The notes under the pieces are model-generated. The model saw only the letters and a list, made by a program, of their open reading frames with translations. It did no database searches and had not been told where the DNA came from. A program made the translations under genes and the position numbers. Of a stretch of 64,000 nucleotides of DNA, positions 13,501-25,184 are shown piece after piece. The DNA comes from Myxococcus fulvus (lineage in GTDB: Bacteria; Myxococcota; Myxococcia; Myxococcales; Myxococcaceae), in NCBI RefSeq assembly GCF_900111765.1, contig NZ_FOIB01000003.1, positions 744,001 to 808,000 of the forward strand, read 5' to 3'. Numbering within the stretch: position 1 is the first letter of the stretch; the number at the start of each line of letters is the position of its first letter.

Positions 13501-16011
13501 GTGGCCAGGTCTCTGCGGCAACGGTGGTTCGAGGGGTTCATCCAGACGGCGGTCTCCCGGCCCTGGTACGTGCTGCTGATCTCCGCATTGCTGGCCGCCG
13601 GCGGTATGGCACTGGCGTCGCGGTTGGAGTTCCGTGGTTCATTCGTCGAGCTGCTCCCGCGGGGCGCCCGCGAGGTCCAGGACCTGACACGCGTGTCGCA
13701 GAAGGCGGGTGGGGACGGGTACCTGGTCATCGTCGCGAAGGGAGACACGCCCGAGCGGCTGAGGGCTTACGCGCGCGAGCTGAAGGGACGGCTCGAGGCG
13801 CTCCCCGACGTGCGCTACGTCGAGCACAGCTACGACGTGGAGTTCTTCAAGCGCCACGCGCTGTGGCTCCTGCCCGCGGAGAAGCTGGCGGAGCTGCGAA
13901 CGGACCTGTCCGCGCGGGTGCGCTACGAGCGGCAGCAGGCCAATCCCTTCTATATCGACCTGGGGGCCACGCCTCCGCCGCCCACGTTCGAGGAGATCGC
14001 CCGGAAGCACTCGCCCAACGCGCCGGTGCACGAGTCCCTGGCGAACGCGGACGGCACCGAGGTCTACCTGATGCTCAAGCCCATGGGCACCGCGGGTGAC
14101 CTGGACTTCGCGCGCCGCTTCGTGGAGCTGGCGCTGGGCACGGGCCGCACGCTGGCCTCGGAGCGCTACCCGGCGGTGAAGCTGGAGGCGACGGGCAACT
14201 TCCAGAACCGCATCGAAGAGGACGCGGTGATGCGCGGTGATTTGTCGCGCGCCGGCACGCTGTCCGCGCTCATCGCCATCGGCCTCATCCTGCTGGCCAC
14301 CCGACGCATCGCGGCGCTGGCGGTGGTGGGCCTGCCCGTCGTCGTCGGCCTGCTGATGACGTTCGGCATCGCGTGGCTCGCCATCGGCCACCTCAACGTG
14401 GTGACGGGCTTCCTGGTCGCCATCCTCATCGGCCTGGGCATCGAGTACGGCGTGCACCTGTGCATGCGCTACTGGGAGGAGCGGCGCACCCGGTCCGCGC
14501 GCGACGCGCTGGCCACGGCGGTGGGCGGCACCTTCAGCGGGGCGATGACGTCCGCGGTGACGAACGCGGCGGCGTTCTTCGTGCTGATGCTGGCGCAGTT
14601 CCACGCCTTCAATCAGTTCGGCTTCCTGGCGGGGCTGGGCGTGCTGCTCGCGGTGCTGGCCGCCTATGCGCTGGGCCCCTCGCTGCTGGCCATCGCGGAG
14701 CGACTGCGTCCGGCCCGCGCGGACGCGGCGCCTGCCTCCGAGGCCGCCGCCCCCGTGGCGCCGTCGAAGCCCGAGCGGGAGTGGCGCCGGTGGCCCACGT
14801 CCGTCCTCGTCGTGCTCGCGCTGGCCGTGGTGGGCTTCGCCGCGTTCTCCGTCTCCATCGCGCCCCGGCTGGGCTTCGAGACGGACATGCGCAAGCTGAA
14901 GGGGGACTCCCCGGCGTCGCGGCTGGATGACCACGTCACCGAGCAGCTGGGGCAGCCGCTCAACCCCGCCATCTTCCTGGTGGACGACCTGGGGCAGGCG
15001 GCGAAGGTCGAGCGGATCATCGCCGAGGTGAAGCAGAAGAACGGCGCGGACTCGGTGTTCCTGCGCACCACCTCCTTGAACGACCTGGTGCCCGGAGACG
15101 TGGAGCGCCGGGGCGCGGAGATTTCCGGCATCCGCGCGCTGCTGCACGGCCTGCCCGAGGCGGCGTACGAGGACCCGCGCCTGAAGGAGTTCCAGGGGAT
15201 GGTGGAGGCGAAGCCGTACGGGCTGGAGTCGCTGCCCGTGGAGGTGCGCCGCCGGTTCGAGGCCACGGACGGGCAGGGCACCTTCCTGCTGCTGTTCCCC
15301 TCCGTGTCGAACTACGACACCAAGGACCTCACCCGCTGGGCGGCGCAGATCGACCAGGTGGTGGAGGGCGCGAAGGCGGCGGGCGTGGAGATGGCGGTGC
15401 TGGACAGCAACCGCATCGCCTCGCGCATCTTCGCGCTGGTGAGCGCGGACGGCCCGCTCATCCTCTGGGCGGCCGCGGCGGCGGTGTTCCTGGTCATCCT
15501 GGTGAGCCTGCGCAGCGTGAAGCGGACGCTGCTGGTGACGGGGCCGCTGTTCCTGGGCATGACGTGCCTGGCGGGCGGCATGTACCTGTTCGACGTGCAG
15601 CTCAACTTCATCAACGCGGTGGTGCTGCCCAACCTGCTGGCCATCGCGGTGGACAACTCCGTGCACCTGTATCACCGGTACGAGGAGGAGGGCCCCGGCT
15701 CGCTCGGCAAGGTGGTGCGGCACACGGGGCTGGCGGCCGTGGTCGCCACGCTGTCGAACGCGGCCGGGTACGGCGCGCTGCTCGTCGCCAACCACCAGGG
15801 CCTGCGCAGCATCGGACAGATTGCGCTCCTCGGGGTCGTGTGCACCTTTCTGGGGACGACAGTCTTCTTCCCCGCGCTGCTTGCCCTCCTGGAGCGCTGG
15901 AAGGAGCGCAAGGGCCTGGCCGGCGCCCAAGAGGGTGCGGTCGTCCGGAGTCTCGATCTCGACGCGGCCCCCGCTGAAGCTGGGTCGTCGGGGGAGCGGA
16001 AATCGGCGTGA
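13501..16011 (+). CDS. RND superfamily / MMPL-type exporter
   Basis: The 836-residue inner-membrane protein has the two-fold RND topology: TM1 near residues 22-42, a large periplasmic loop, a five-helix bundle around 250-400, a basic cytoplasmic linker, then a second copy. Each half contains a family signature: GLGIEYGVHLCMRYWEE and NLLAIAVDNSVHLYHRYEEE, with the buried acidic residue thought to carry the proton. The GTG at 13501 has GAGGAG six bases upstream, and the longer frame adds only an unlikely leader. Two-repeat RND proteins of this size (MMPL, HpnN-like) move lipids across the inner membrane. It overlaps the next gene by 4 bp and is divergent from the ceramide operon, so export of a sphingolipid is attractive but unproven. 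Confidence 0.85.
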   Translation: MARSLRQRWFEGFIQTAVSRPWYVLLISALLAAGGMALASRLEFRGSFVELLPRGAREVQDLTRVSQKAGGDGYLVIVAKGDTPERLRAYARELKGRLEALPDVRYVEHSYDVEFFKRHALWLLPAEKLAELRTDLSARVRYERQQANPFYIDLGATPPPPTFEEIARKHSPNAPVHESLANADGTEVYLMLKPMGTAGDLDFARRFVELALGTGRTLASERYPAVKLEATGNFQNRIEEDAVMRGDLSRAGTLSALIAIGLILLATRRIAALAVVGLPVVVGLLMTFGIAWLAIGHLNVVTGFLVAILIGLGIEYGVHLCMRYWEERRTRSARDALATAVGGTFSGAMTSAVTNAAAFFVLMLAQFHAFNQFGFLAGLGVLLAVLAAYALGPSLLAIAERLRPARADAAPASEAAAPVAPSKPEREWRRWPTSVLVVLALAVVGFAAFSVSIAPRLGFETDMRKLKGDSPASRLDDHVTEQLGQPLNPAIFLVDDLGQAAKVERIIAEVKQKNGADSVFLRTTSLNDLVPGDVERRGAEISGIRALLHGLPEAAYEDPRLKEFQGMVEAKPYGLESLPVEVRRRFEATDGQGTFLLLFPSVSNYDTKDLTRWAAQIDQVVEGAKAAGVEMAVLDSNRIASRIFALVSADGPLILWAAAAAVFLVILVSLRSVKRTLLVTGPLFLGMTCLAGGMYLFDVQLNFINAVVLPNLLAIAVDNSVHLYHRYEEEGPGSLGKVVRHTGLAAVVATLSNAAGYGALLVANHQGLRSIGQIALLGVVCTFLGTTVFFPALLALLERWKERKGLAGAQEGAVVRSLDLDAAPAEAGSSGERKSA

Positions 16012-16982
16012 GTCTCTTGAATGCCCAGGGGCTGCGTGGCTCCGTCCCGTTGAATGGTTCCCGCGAGGCACAGGTCCGGCTGGGGCCCGTGGACCTCATC
16101 ATCGTCATCGCCTGTTCGCTCGCGGCGCTGGTGCTGCTCGGCCCCGGGCGGTGGACGCTGGGTTCGCTCCACCATGTCTGGCTGTTCGCCTCCATGGCCG
16201 CGGGCCCCCTGGTGCTGCGCACGCTCGAGTCTCGCTTCCCGCATCAGCGGTGGCTGACCGTCCTGGCGGACTTCTGGCTGCTGCCCGTGGCGGTGCTCAC
16301 GCACGGCTGGCTCACCCCCGTGGTGGACACGCTCAACCCGTTCCTGCGGGACGCGCAGCTGGTGGCCGCGGACCAGCGCATCTTCGGATTCCAGGCGTCC
16401 GTGGTGCTGGCGAACGTCATCCCCGGCTGGCTCAACGACGTGCTGCTCATCTGCTACTACGGCCACTTCGTGTGGCCGCTGGTGCTGGGCATCGGCCTGT
16501 ACCGTCGCGCGCGCGGGGCCTCGCCGGAGTTCGACGAGTACCTGTTGGGGCTGGGGCTGCTGTTCATCCTGAACTACTCGGCGTACTCGCTGGTGCCGGC
16601 CGTGGGGCCGCGCTACTTCTTCATCGACGCGTTCGAGGCGCCGCTGCAGGGCACGCTGACGCCGTGGCTGGACTCGATGATGCGCAGGCCCGTCTTCGCG
16701 CGGGACTGCTTCCCGTCGGGCCACACGGGCACCACGCTGCTGGTGCTCTTCTATGCGTGGCGGTTCTCCCGGAAGGTGTTCTGGGTGATGTTGCTGCCGG
16801 GCCTGGGGCTCATCTTCGCGACGCTCGCGGGGCGCTTCCACTACGCCACCGACTTGCTGTGCGCGGTGCCCCTGGTGATGGTGGTGGTGGGCATGGCCAC
16901 GGCGCTGACGCGGGCGGCGCGGCATCGCGAGAGCGAGAGGGCCGCGCGTTCCGTCCCGGTGGACGCTATCCTGCGCCCCTGA
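16008..16982 (+). CDS. PAP2-superfamily membrane phosphotransferase, inositolphosphoceramide-synthase-like
   Basis: The 324-residue polytopic protein has about six hydrophobic helices and the PAP2 active-site motifs: YYGHFVWPL, GPRYFF, CFPSGHTGTTLLVL (catalytic His) and RFHYATDLLCAVPL, an HYxxD motif. The HYxxD arrangement with FPSxH is characteristic of the Aur1/sphingomyelin-synthase branch, which transfers phosphoryl head groups onto ceramide, rather than of soluble acid phosphatases. GTG at 16008 overlaps the exporter stop by 4 bp (GTGA), so the pair is translationally coupled. With the divergent ceramide operon this suggests head-group addition to ceramide. A lipid phosphatase acting on another substrate (undecaprenyl or phosphatidate) is the alternative. 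Confidence 0.7.
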   Translation: MSLLNAQGLRGSVPLNGSREAQVRLGPVDLIIVIACSLAALVLLGPGRWTLGSLHHVWLFASMAAGPLVLRTLESRFPHQRWLTVLADFWLLPVAVLTHGWLTPVVDTLNPFLRDAQLVAADQRIFGFQASVVLANVIPGWLNDVLLICYYGHFVWPLVLGIGLYRRARGASPEFDEYLLGLGLLFILNYSAYSLVPAVGPRYFFIDAFEAPLQGTLTPWLDSMMRRPVFARDCFPSGHTGTTLLVLFYAWRFSRKVFWVMLLPGLGLIFATLAGRFHYATDLLCAVPLVMVVVGMATALTRAARHRESERAARSVPVDAILRP

Positions 16983-17028
16983 GCACGGCTTGTGGCCCGT
17001 CGAGGCCGGCCGTGTCGGGAGCGCTTCC

Positions 17029-18222
17029 ATGTCCAGGTCCGTGTCGTCGCAGCGCGTGTCGCGGTTCGGCACCACCGTCTTCTCCGAGTTCAGCGCGCTG
17101 GCCCAGAAGCACGGCGCGGTGAACCTGGGGCAGGGGTTCCCTGACTTCGACGGGCCGGAGGTCGTGAAGGAGGCCGCGCGGCGGGCCATCCACGACGGCG
17201 TCAACCAGTACGCCATGAGCACCGGCGCCAGGGACTTGCGCGTGGCCATCGCCGAGCACTCGGCCCGCTTCCACGGCCAGGCGGTGGACCCGGACACCAT
17301 GGTGACGGTGACGAGCGGGGCCACGGAGGCCATCCTCGACGTCATCCTCGGCCTGGTGGACCCGGGGGACGAGGTCATCGCCTTCGAGCCGTTCTACGAC
17401 TCGTACGACGCCAACATCACCTTCGTCGGCGCCACGGCGCGCTGGGTTCCCCTGCGGCCGCCGGACGCGGCGCATGCGCAGTGGTGGTTCGACTGGGACG
17501 AGCTGCGCGCGGCCTTCACTCCGCGCACGCGGCTGCTCATCCTCAACACGCCCCACAATCCGACGGGGAAGGTCTTCACGCGCGAGGAGCTGGAGCGCAT
17601 CGGCGCGCTGTGCGCCGAGCATGACGTGAAGGTGCTGTCCGACGAGGTCTACGAGCACATCACCTTCGCCCCCGCGCGCCACGTGCGCCCGGCCACGGTG
17701 CCGTCGCTGGCGGACCGCACGGTGACGGTGAGCAGCGGCGGCAAGACGTTCAGCCTCACGGGCTGGAAGGTGGGCTGGGTCATCGCGCCGCCCGCGCTCC
17801 GCGACGCCATCCAGCGCGCGCATCAGTTCGTGACCTTCGCCACCGCGTCCCCCTTCCAGGCGGCCATGGCGGCGGCGCTCCGTCTGCCGGACGCGTACTT
17901 CGACGGGCTGTCGGCGGCCTATGCCGCGCGGCGGGAGCGGCTGGTGTCCGGCCTTCGCGACGCGGGCCTGAAGGCGCATGTCCCGGAGGGCAGCTACTTC
18001 ATCCTCACGGACATCTCCGGCCTGGGCTTCGCGGACGACGTGGCCTTCTGCCGGCACCTGGTGTCGGAGGTCGGCGTGGCGGCCATCCCCCCGAGCGTCT
18101 TCTACGGCCCCGAGCACCGCCACCTGGGCCATGGGCTCGCCCGCTTCGCGTTCTGCAAGACGGACGCGGTGCTGGACGAGGCCGTGCGTCGGCTGCGCGC
18201 GAAGCTCGGGCCCGGGCGCTGA
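17029..18222 (+). CDS. Class I/II aminotransferase (methionine/kynurenine aminotransferase type)
   Basis: The 397-residue fold-type I PLP enzyme carries NLGQGFPDFDGPE near the N-terminus, SGATEAILDVI, NTPHNPTGKVF, the PLP lysine in SSGGKTFSLTGWKVGW, and a C-terminal arginine region (LARFAFCKT). These fit the YbdL/KAT-like group, which transaminates methionine, kynurenine or aromatic acids. The ATG at 17029 follows GGGAG at about 8 bases and the open frame upstream adds only 13 unlikely residues. It starts 46 bp after the PAP2 gene on the same strand; a functional link is not evident. The substrate is undetermined. Confidence 0.87.
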   Translation: MSRSVSSQRVSRFGTTVFSEFSALAQKHGAVNLGQGFPDFDGPEVVKEAARRAIHDGVNQYAMSTGARDLRVAIAEHSARFHGQAVDPDTMVTVTSGATEAILDVILGLVDPGDEVIAFEPFYDSYDANITFVGATARWVPLRPPDAAHAQWWFDWDELRAAFTPRTRLLILNTPHNPTGKVFTREELERIGALCAEHDVKVLSDEVYEHITFAPARHVRPATVPSLADRTVTVSSGGKTFSLTGWKVGWVIAPPALRDAIQRAHQFVTFATASPFQAAMAAALRLPDAYFDGLSAAYAARRERLVSGLRDAGLKAHVPEGSYFILTDISGLGFADDVAFCRHLVSEVGVAAIPPSVFYGPEHRHLGHGLARFAFCKTDAVLDEAVRRLRAKLGPGR

Positions 18223-18317
18223 AGGCCGGCGCCCCGCGTTGCGACGGCGGGACGGGGTTGCTACATCCCCCGGCAGAGGAGGGCGGCGCAGGACTTCCCG
18301 GCCGCTGACGTGCGCGC

Positions 18318-19046
18318 GTGGACTTCTTCGGCGAGCTGTACCTGCGCAGCACGTTGCCCTTCCTGTCCGAGAGCGTGACGGCGCGGGAGGCGGACTATCT
18401 GGCGCGCGTGTTCGCCGACGTGCCCGGCCCCGAGCCCGTGGCGGACCTGGGGTGCGGCCATGGACGCCATGCAGCGCGACTCCAGGCCTCGGGCCCCCTG
18501 GCGGGACGCGTCATCGGGCTGGAGCGGGATGCGTTGTCGCTGGCCATGCGACGTCCGGGGTTCCCCGTGGTGCGAGGCGACCTCCGGGCCTTGCCCTTCC
18601 GGGAGGGTTCCCTGTCCGGAGCGTACGCGTGGTACTCCACTTTGTTCGCCTTCACGGACGAAGAGCACGTGCGCATCCTCCGGGAGGTGGCGAGGGCGTT
18701 GAGGCGGGGAGGGCTCCTGGTGTTCCACACGGTGCCGCACGAGCGACTGGCCGCGTCACCGGGCGCCGCGTTCCAGCGGACACTGCCGGATGGGGCCGTG
18801 TTGGAGGAGGCCAGTCGCTTCGATGTGGCGACGGGGCGCGACGAGGGACGACGGACCCTCACCCTGCGGGACGGCCGTGTCCTGTCTGCGTCCTACGCCA
18901 TTCGTTACTATCCCCTTGCGGAACTGACCGCGCTGTTGGAAAGCACCGGGTTTTCAATCTCCTGGGTGCATGGCGGACTCGATGGCGAGCCGCTGACGCG
19001 ACTGTCGGCCGACCTGATTGTTGGAGCGGTGCTGCGAGATGCCTGA
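18318..19046 (+). CDS. Class I SAM-dependent methyltransferase
   Basis: The 242-residue protein has a seven-strand methyltransferase fold. SAM motif I is VADLGCGHGRHAARL, the acidic end of strand 2 is GLERD, motif II-like is VRGDLRALPF, and LRRGGLLVFHTV is the strand-5 loop typical of Methyltransf_11/25 proteins. The start is the GTG at 18318; no strong ribosome-binding site is visible, but the reading frame begins naturally with MDFFGELYLRS. The stop overlaps the start of the HMG-CoA lyase gene by 8 bp, implying co-translation. The substrate is unknown. Confidence 0.8.
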   Translation: MDFFGELYLRSTLPFLSESVTAREADYLARVFADVPGPEPVADLGCGHGRHAARLQASGPLAGRVIGLERDALSLAMRRPGFPVVRGDLRALPFREGSLSGAYAWYSTLFAFTDEEHVRILREVARALRRGGLLVFHTVPHERLAASPGAAFQRTLPDGAVLEEASRFDVATGRDEGRRTLTLRDGRVLSASYAIRYYPLAELTALLESTGFSISWVHGGLDGEPLTRLSADLIVGAVLRDA

Positions 19047-20013
19047 GACCTCACATTCACGAGCGCGCGGGAACCTGCTGGGCCAGCTGCCGAAGCGGGT
19101 GGACGTGTACGAGGTCGGTCCTCGCGACGGCCTGCAGAACGAGCTGCGCACGCTGCCCACGCGGGACAAGGCGCGGCTCATCAATGCCCTGGTGGAAGCG
19201 GGCGAGAAGCGCATCGAGGTGACCTCGTTCGTCTCGCCCAAGTGGATTCCCCAGCTCGCGGACGCCGAGGAGCTGCTGCGCCTGGTGGGGCGCCGCGAGG
19301 GCGTGGTGTTCTCCGCGCTGGTGCCCAACCTCAAGGGGCTGGAGCGCGCGAAGGAGGCGGGGCTGGAGGAGGCCGCGGTGTTCATCTCCGCGTCCGAGGC
19401 CCACTCCAAGAAGAACATCAACAAGAGCATCGCGGAGGCGATGGCCGGCGCGCGCGAGGTCACCACGGCGGCGCTCCAGGCCGGCATGCGCGTGCGCGGC
19501 TACCTCTCCACCGTGTGGGGCTGCCCCTACGAGGGCCATGTCCCGGTGGAGCGCGTGGTGGACATCTGCCGCCACCTGGTGGACGCGGGCATCTACCAGC
19601 TCAGCCTGGGCGACACGATTGGCGTGGGCACGCCCAGGCAGACCGAGGAGATCCTCGACGCGCTGCTCAAGCACATCCCCGTGGAGAAGCTGGCGCTGCA
19701 CCTGCACGACACGCGGGGCACGGCGCTGGCCAACTCCCTCGTCGGCTTGTCCGCGGGCGTGACGACCTTCGACGCGAGCATCGGCGGGCTGGGGGGCTGC
19801 CCCTATGCGCCAGGCGCCGCGGGCAACCTGGCGACCGAGGACGCCGTCTTCATGTTCCACGGCATGGGCGTGGAGACGGGCATCAACCTGGACCGGCTGG
19901 TGGAGGCCGGGGAGATTGCCCAGGAGCTGATCGGCCGGAAGCTGGCCGGGAAGTTCCTCCAGGCCGCGCTGGGCGAGCGGGAGAAGAAGGCGTCCCGCCG
20001 CGCGCAGACCTGA
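19039..20013 (+). CDS. mvaB: Hydroxymethylglutaryl-CoA lyase
   Basis: This 324-residue DRE-TIM metallolyase carries VYEVGPRDGLQNE (R29/D30), the family's substrate and metal-binding start, STVWGCPYEG, LHLHDTRGTALAN (metal-binding HxH) and GLGGCPYAPGAAGN, the HMG-CoA lyase cysteine loop. It cleaves HMG-CoA to acetyl-CoA and acetoacetate, the last step of leucine catabolism; in myxobacteria leucine pathway enzymes also feed branched-chain fatty-acid supply. The ATG at 19039 lies inside the preceding methyltransferase gene; a longer in-frame start was rejected because it overlaps more. The enzyme is complete and of normal length. Confidence 0.9.
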   Translation: MPETSHSRARGNLLGQLPKRVDVYEVGPRDGLQNELRTLPTRDKARLINALVEAGEKRIEVTSFVSPKWIPQLADAEELLRLVGRREGVVFSALVPNLKGLERAKEAGLEEAAVFISASEAHSKKNINKSIAEAMAGAREVTTAALQAGMRVRGYLSTVWGCPYEGHVPVERVVDICRHLVDAGIYQLSLGDTIGVGTPRQTEEILDALLKHIPVEKLALHLHDTRGTALANSLVGLSAGVTTFDASIGGLGGCPYAPGAAGNLATEDAVFMFHGMGVETGINLDRLVEAGEIAQELIGRKLAGKFLQAALGEREKKASRRAQT

Positions 20014-20045
20014 GGTGCTGTTCCAGGTAGGGCTAGGGTCTGGGG

Positions 20046-23149
<3,104 letters not shown>

Positions 23150-23404
23150 CGGCGCGCGGAGGGCCTCCCGCTCTCCGCCTCGCTCGTTCCCGCGCTCCGC
23201 GGCCGCTGACGGCCACCCGCGCTCCGGCCCGCGCGTTCCCGGGCGCCGCACGAGGCGCGCGCCCATCGGTGCCGTGGCGCCCGCTCCGTCAAGACGCCCC
23301 GGAACGTACGAAGGGCGGCGGCCCGCGGTCGTCCCGCGGACCCCGCCCGTGAAGTGCCCGGCCGCCGTCGGCCCCCCGCTCGCGAGGGGCCCGCGGCCCC
23401 AGGC

Positions 23405-23764
23405 TCAGGCGCTGGCGCTCTTCTCGGGCGCCAGGCCGATGTTCTGCTTGTTCATGTAGCCCATGGCCTTGTCCTTGACGGTGGTGCGCAGGTCATCCCC
23501 CGTCTTGGGCGTGAGCAGCAGCGCCGCCACGCCGCCGGCCACCGCGCCGATGAGGAACAGCCCCAGGCCGCCCAGGCCGGAGCGCGCCGGCTTGTACGTC
23601 GTCAGGCCGATGTGGCGCAGCGCATCATCCGGCTCGAAGTCATCCCAGCGGTCCTTGGCCACGCGGGGAAGCTCGTCGAGGAGCTTGTGGGCCATCCACT
23701 TGCGGTACAGCTCGCTCTTGGCCAAACCCTTCGCCGTCCACTTCGCCTTCTTCTTCGCGAACAT
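23405..23764 (-). CDS. YtxH-like membrane protein
   Basis: This 119-residue protein has a basic, helical N-terminal half and a single glycine-rich membrane helix at about residues 63-82 (LGGLGLFLIGAVAGGVAALL). It is followed by LTPKTGDDLRTTV, the sequence that defines YtxH-type proteins after the membrane segment. The ATG follows GGAGGG at 6 bases, a strong ribosome-binding site. The gene converges on the enoyl-CoA hydratase gene across a very GC-rich 254-bp gap that holds no gene, and is divergent from the acyl-CoA dehydrogenase gene. YtxH proteins are linked to stress and envelope functions in other bacteria; the role here is unknown. Confidence 0.75.
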   Translation of the reverse strand: MFAKKKAKWTAKGLAKSELYRKWMAHKLLDELPRVAKDRWDDFEPDDALRHIGLTTYKPARSGLGGLGLFLIGAVAGGVAALLLTPKTGDDLRTTVKDKAMGYMNKQNIGLAPEKSASA

Positions 23765-24038
23765 GCATCCCTCCAGGGCCAGTGTGGTCGGGGCCGCGCC
23801 GCGGGCGCGGCGTGACCCCTATGAGCTTTGAAGGTAGGCAGGGGAGCCCGTGCCGCCACCCCCCGCGCCCTGGGGGTCGTTCGTCGCGTCGCCGTTTGGA
23901 CGCACTCCCAGGCCCACCCCCTTGGAGAGGGGGCAGCCAGGCACGGGGCTTTCTGGTATGTCGCCGGGCGCTCCCCGGGCCTCCAGGCGGTGCGAGAAGG
24001 TCGCCGCGCGGGGACCCTTTGCGATAGATCCGCCCGAC

Positions 24039-25184
24039 ATGGACTTCGAACTTCCCGAGAGTCACCGCGCCCTCCAGTCCTCGCTCCGCGACTTCTGCGA
24101 GGCCCGCGTGAAGCCGTACGCCGCCCAGTGGGACCGCGAGGAGAAGTTCCCCATGGACGTGGTGCGGGAGCTGGGACAGCTCGGCGTCATGGGCATCCTG
24201 GTCTCGGAGCAGTACGGCGGGGCGGACATGGACTCGCTCGCCGTGGCGGTGGCCGTGGAGGAGATCGCCCGCTACGACGGCTCGCTCGCCCTCACCGTGG
24301 CCAGCCACAACGGCCTGGGCACCAGCCACCTGCGGGTCTTCGGCACCCCGGCCCAGCATGAGAAGTACCTGCCCAGGCTGGCCTCCGCCGAGTTCCTGGG
24401 CGCCTGGGGCCTGACGGAGCCGGGCTCCGGCTCGGACGCGTCGGGCATGAAGACCACGGCGGTGCGCAAGGGCGACGGCTGGGTCCTCAACGGCACCAAG
24501 ATGTTCATCACCCAGGGCACCGTGGGCGACGTCTTCGTGGTGCTCGCGATGACCTCCCCCCAGAAGCGCCAGAAGGGCATCACCGCGTTCCTCCTGGAGA
24601 AGGGGATGCCCGGGTTCAGCCAGCGCGCCATCCACGGCAAGCTGGGCATGCGCTCCTCGGACACGGCGGAGCTGGTGCTGGAGAACGTGGAGGTCCCCGA
24701 CTCCCACCGCGTGGGCGAGGTGGACCACGGCTTCATCGACACGATGAAGATCCTCGACAAGGGCCGCATCACCATCGGCGCGCTGGCGGTGGGCCTGGCC
24801 CGGGGCGCGCTGGAGGAGTCCGCGCGCTACTCCAAGGACCGCACCGCCTTCGGTCAGCCCATCGCGGACTTCCAGGCCCTGCGCTGGATGATGGCGGACA
24901 TGAAGACGGAGACGGACGCCGCGCGGCTGCTCGTCCACCGGGCCGCGAGGCTCGCCGATGCGGGCCAGCCGTACTCCAAGGAGGCCTCCATGGCGAAGCT
25001 CTTCGCCTCCGAGGTCGCCACCCGCTCGGCCGCCAAGGCCGTGCAGATCCACGGGGGCTATGGCTACACCCGTGAATTCCCGGTTGAGCGCTACCTCCGC
25101 GACGCCAAACTGTGTGAAATTGGCGAAGGAACCAGCGAGATCCAACGCACCATCATCGCGAGAGAGACCTTCAAAGGGGCTTGA
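24039..25184 (+). CDS. Acyl-CoA dehydrogenase
   Basis: This 381-residue flavoprotein has the three-domain acyl-CoA dehydrogenase layout: [17 protein letters not shown] at the N-terminus, [17 protein letters not shown] (FAD/acyl-CoA binding loop), [11 protein letters not shown], and [18 protein letters not shown] at the C-terminus, where the glutamate in GEGTSE is the catalytic base of the short-chain type. It oxidises acyl-CoA to trans-2-enoyl-CoA with ETF as electron acceptor. The ATG at 24039 lacks an obvious ribosome-binding site, but the protein starts exactly at MDFELPES, a normal family start. The stop overlaps the next gene by one base. Chain length is not determined; short or branched-chain is favoured. 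Confidence 0.88.
   Translation: MDFELPESHRALQSSLRDFCEARVKPYAAQWDREEKFPMDVVRELGQLGVMGILVSEQYGGADMDSLAVAVAVEEIARYDGSLALTVASHNGLGTSHLRVFGTPAQHEKYLPRLASAEFLGAWGLTEPGSGSDASGMKTTAVRKGDGWVLNGTKMFITQGTVGDVFVVLAMTSPQKRQKGITAFLLEKGMPGFSQRAIHGKLGMRSSDTAELVLENVEVPDSHRVGEVDHGFIDTMKILDKGRITIGALAVGLARGALEESARYSKDRTAFGQPIADFQALRWMMADMKTETDAARLLVHRAARLADAGQPYSKEASMAKLFASEVATRSAAKAVQIHGGYGYTREFPVERYLRDAKLCEIGEGTSEIQRTIIARETFKGA

Noticed and set aside
13639-16071. An 810-codon minus-strand frame opposite the RND exporter
   Set aside because: Composition is His/Arg/Gln-rich and lacks membrane segments, while the plus-strand frame has clear RND signatures.
23150-23404. Region between the enoyl-CoA hydratase and YtxH-like genes as a gene
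   Set aside because: Extremely GC-rich with an imperfect duplication of GGCCGCTGACGGC at the hydratase stop and again about 58 bp later; no frame has coding character. Probably just 3' regions with termination structure.
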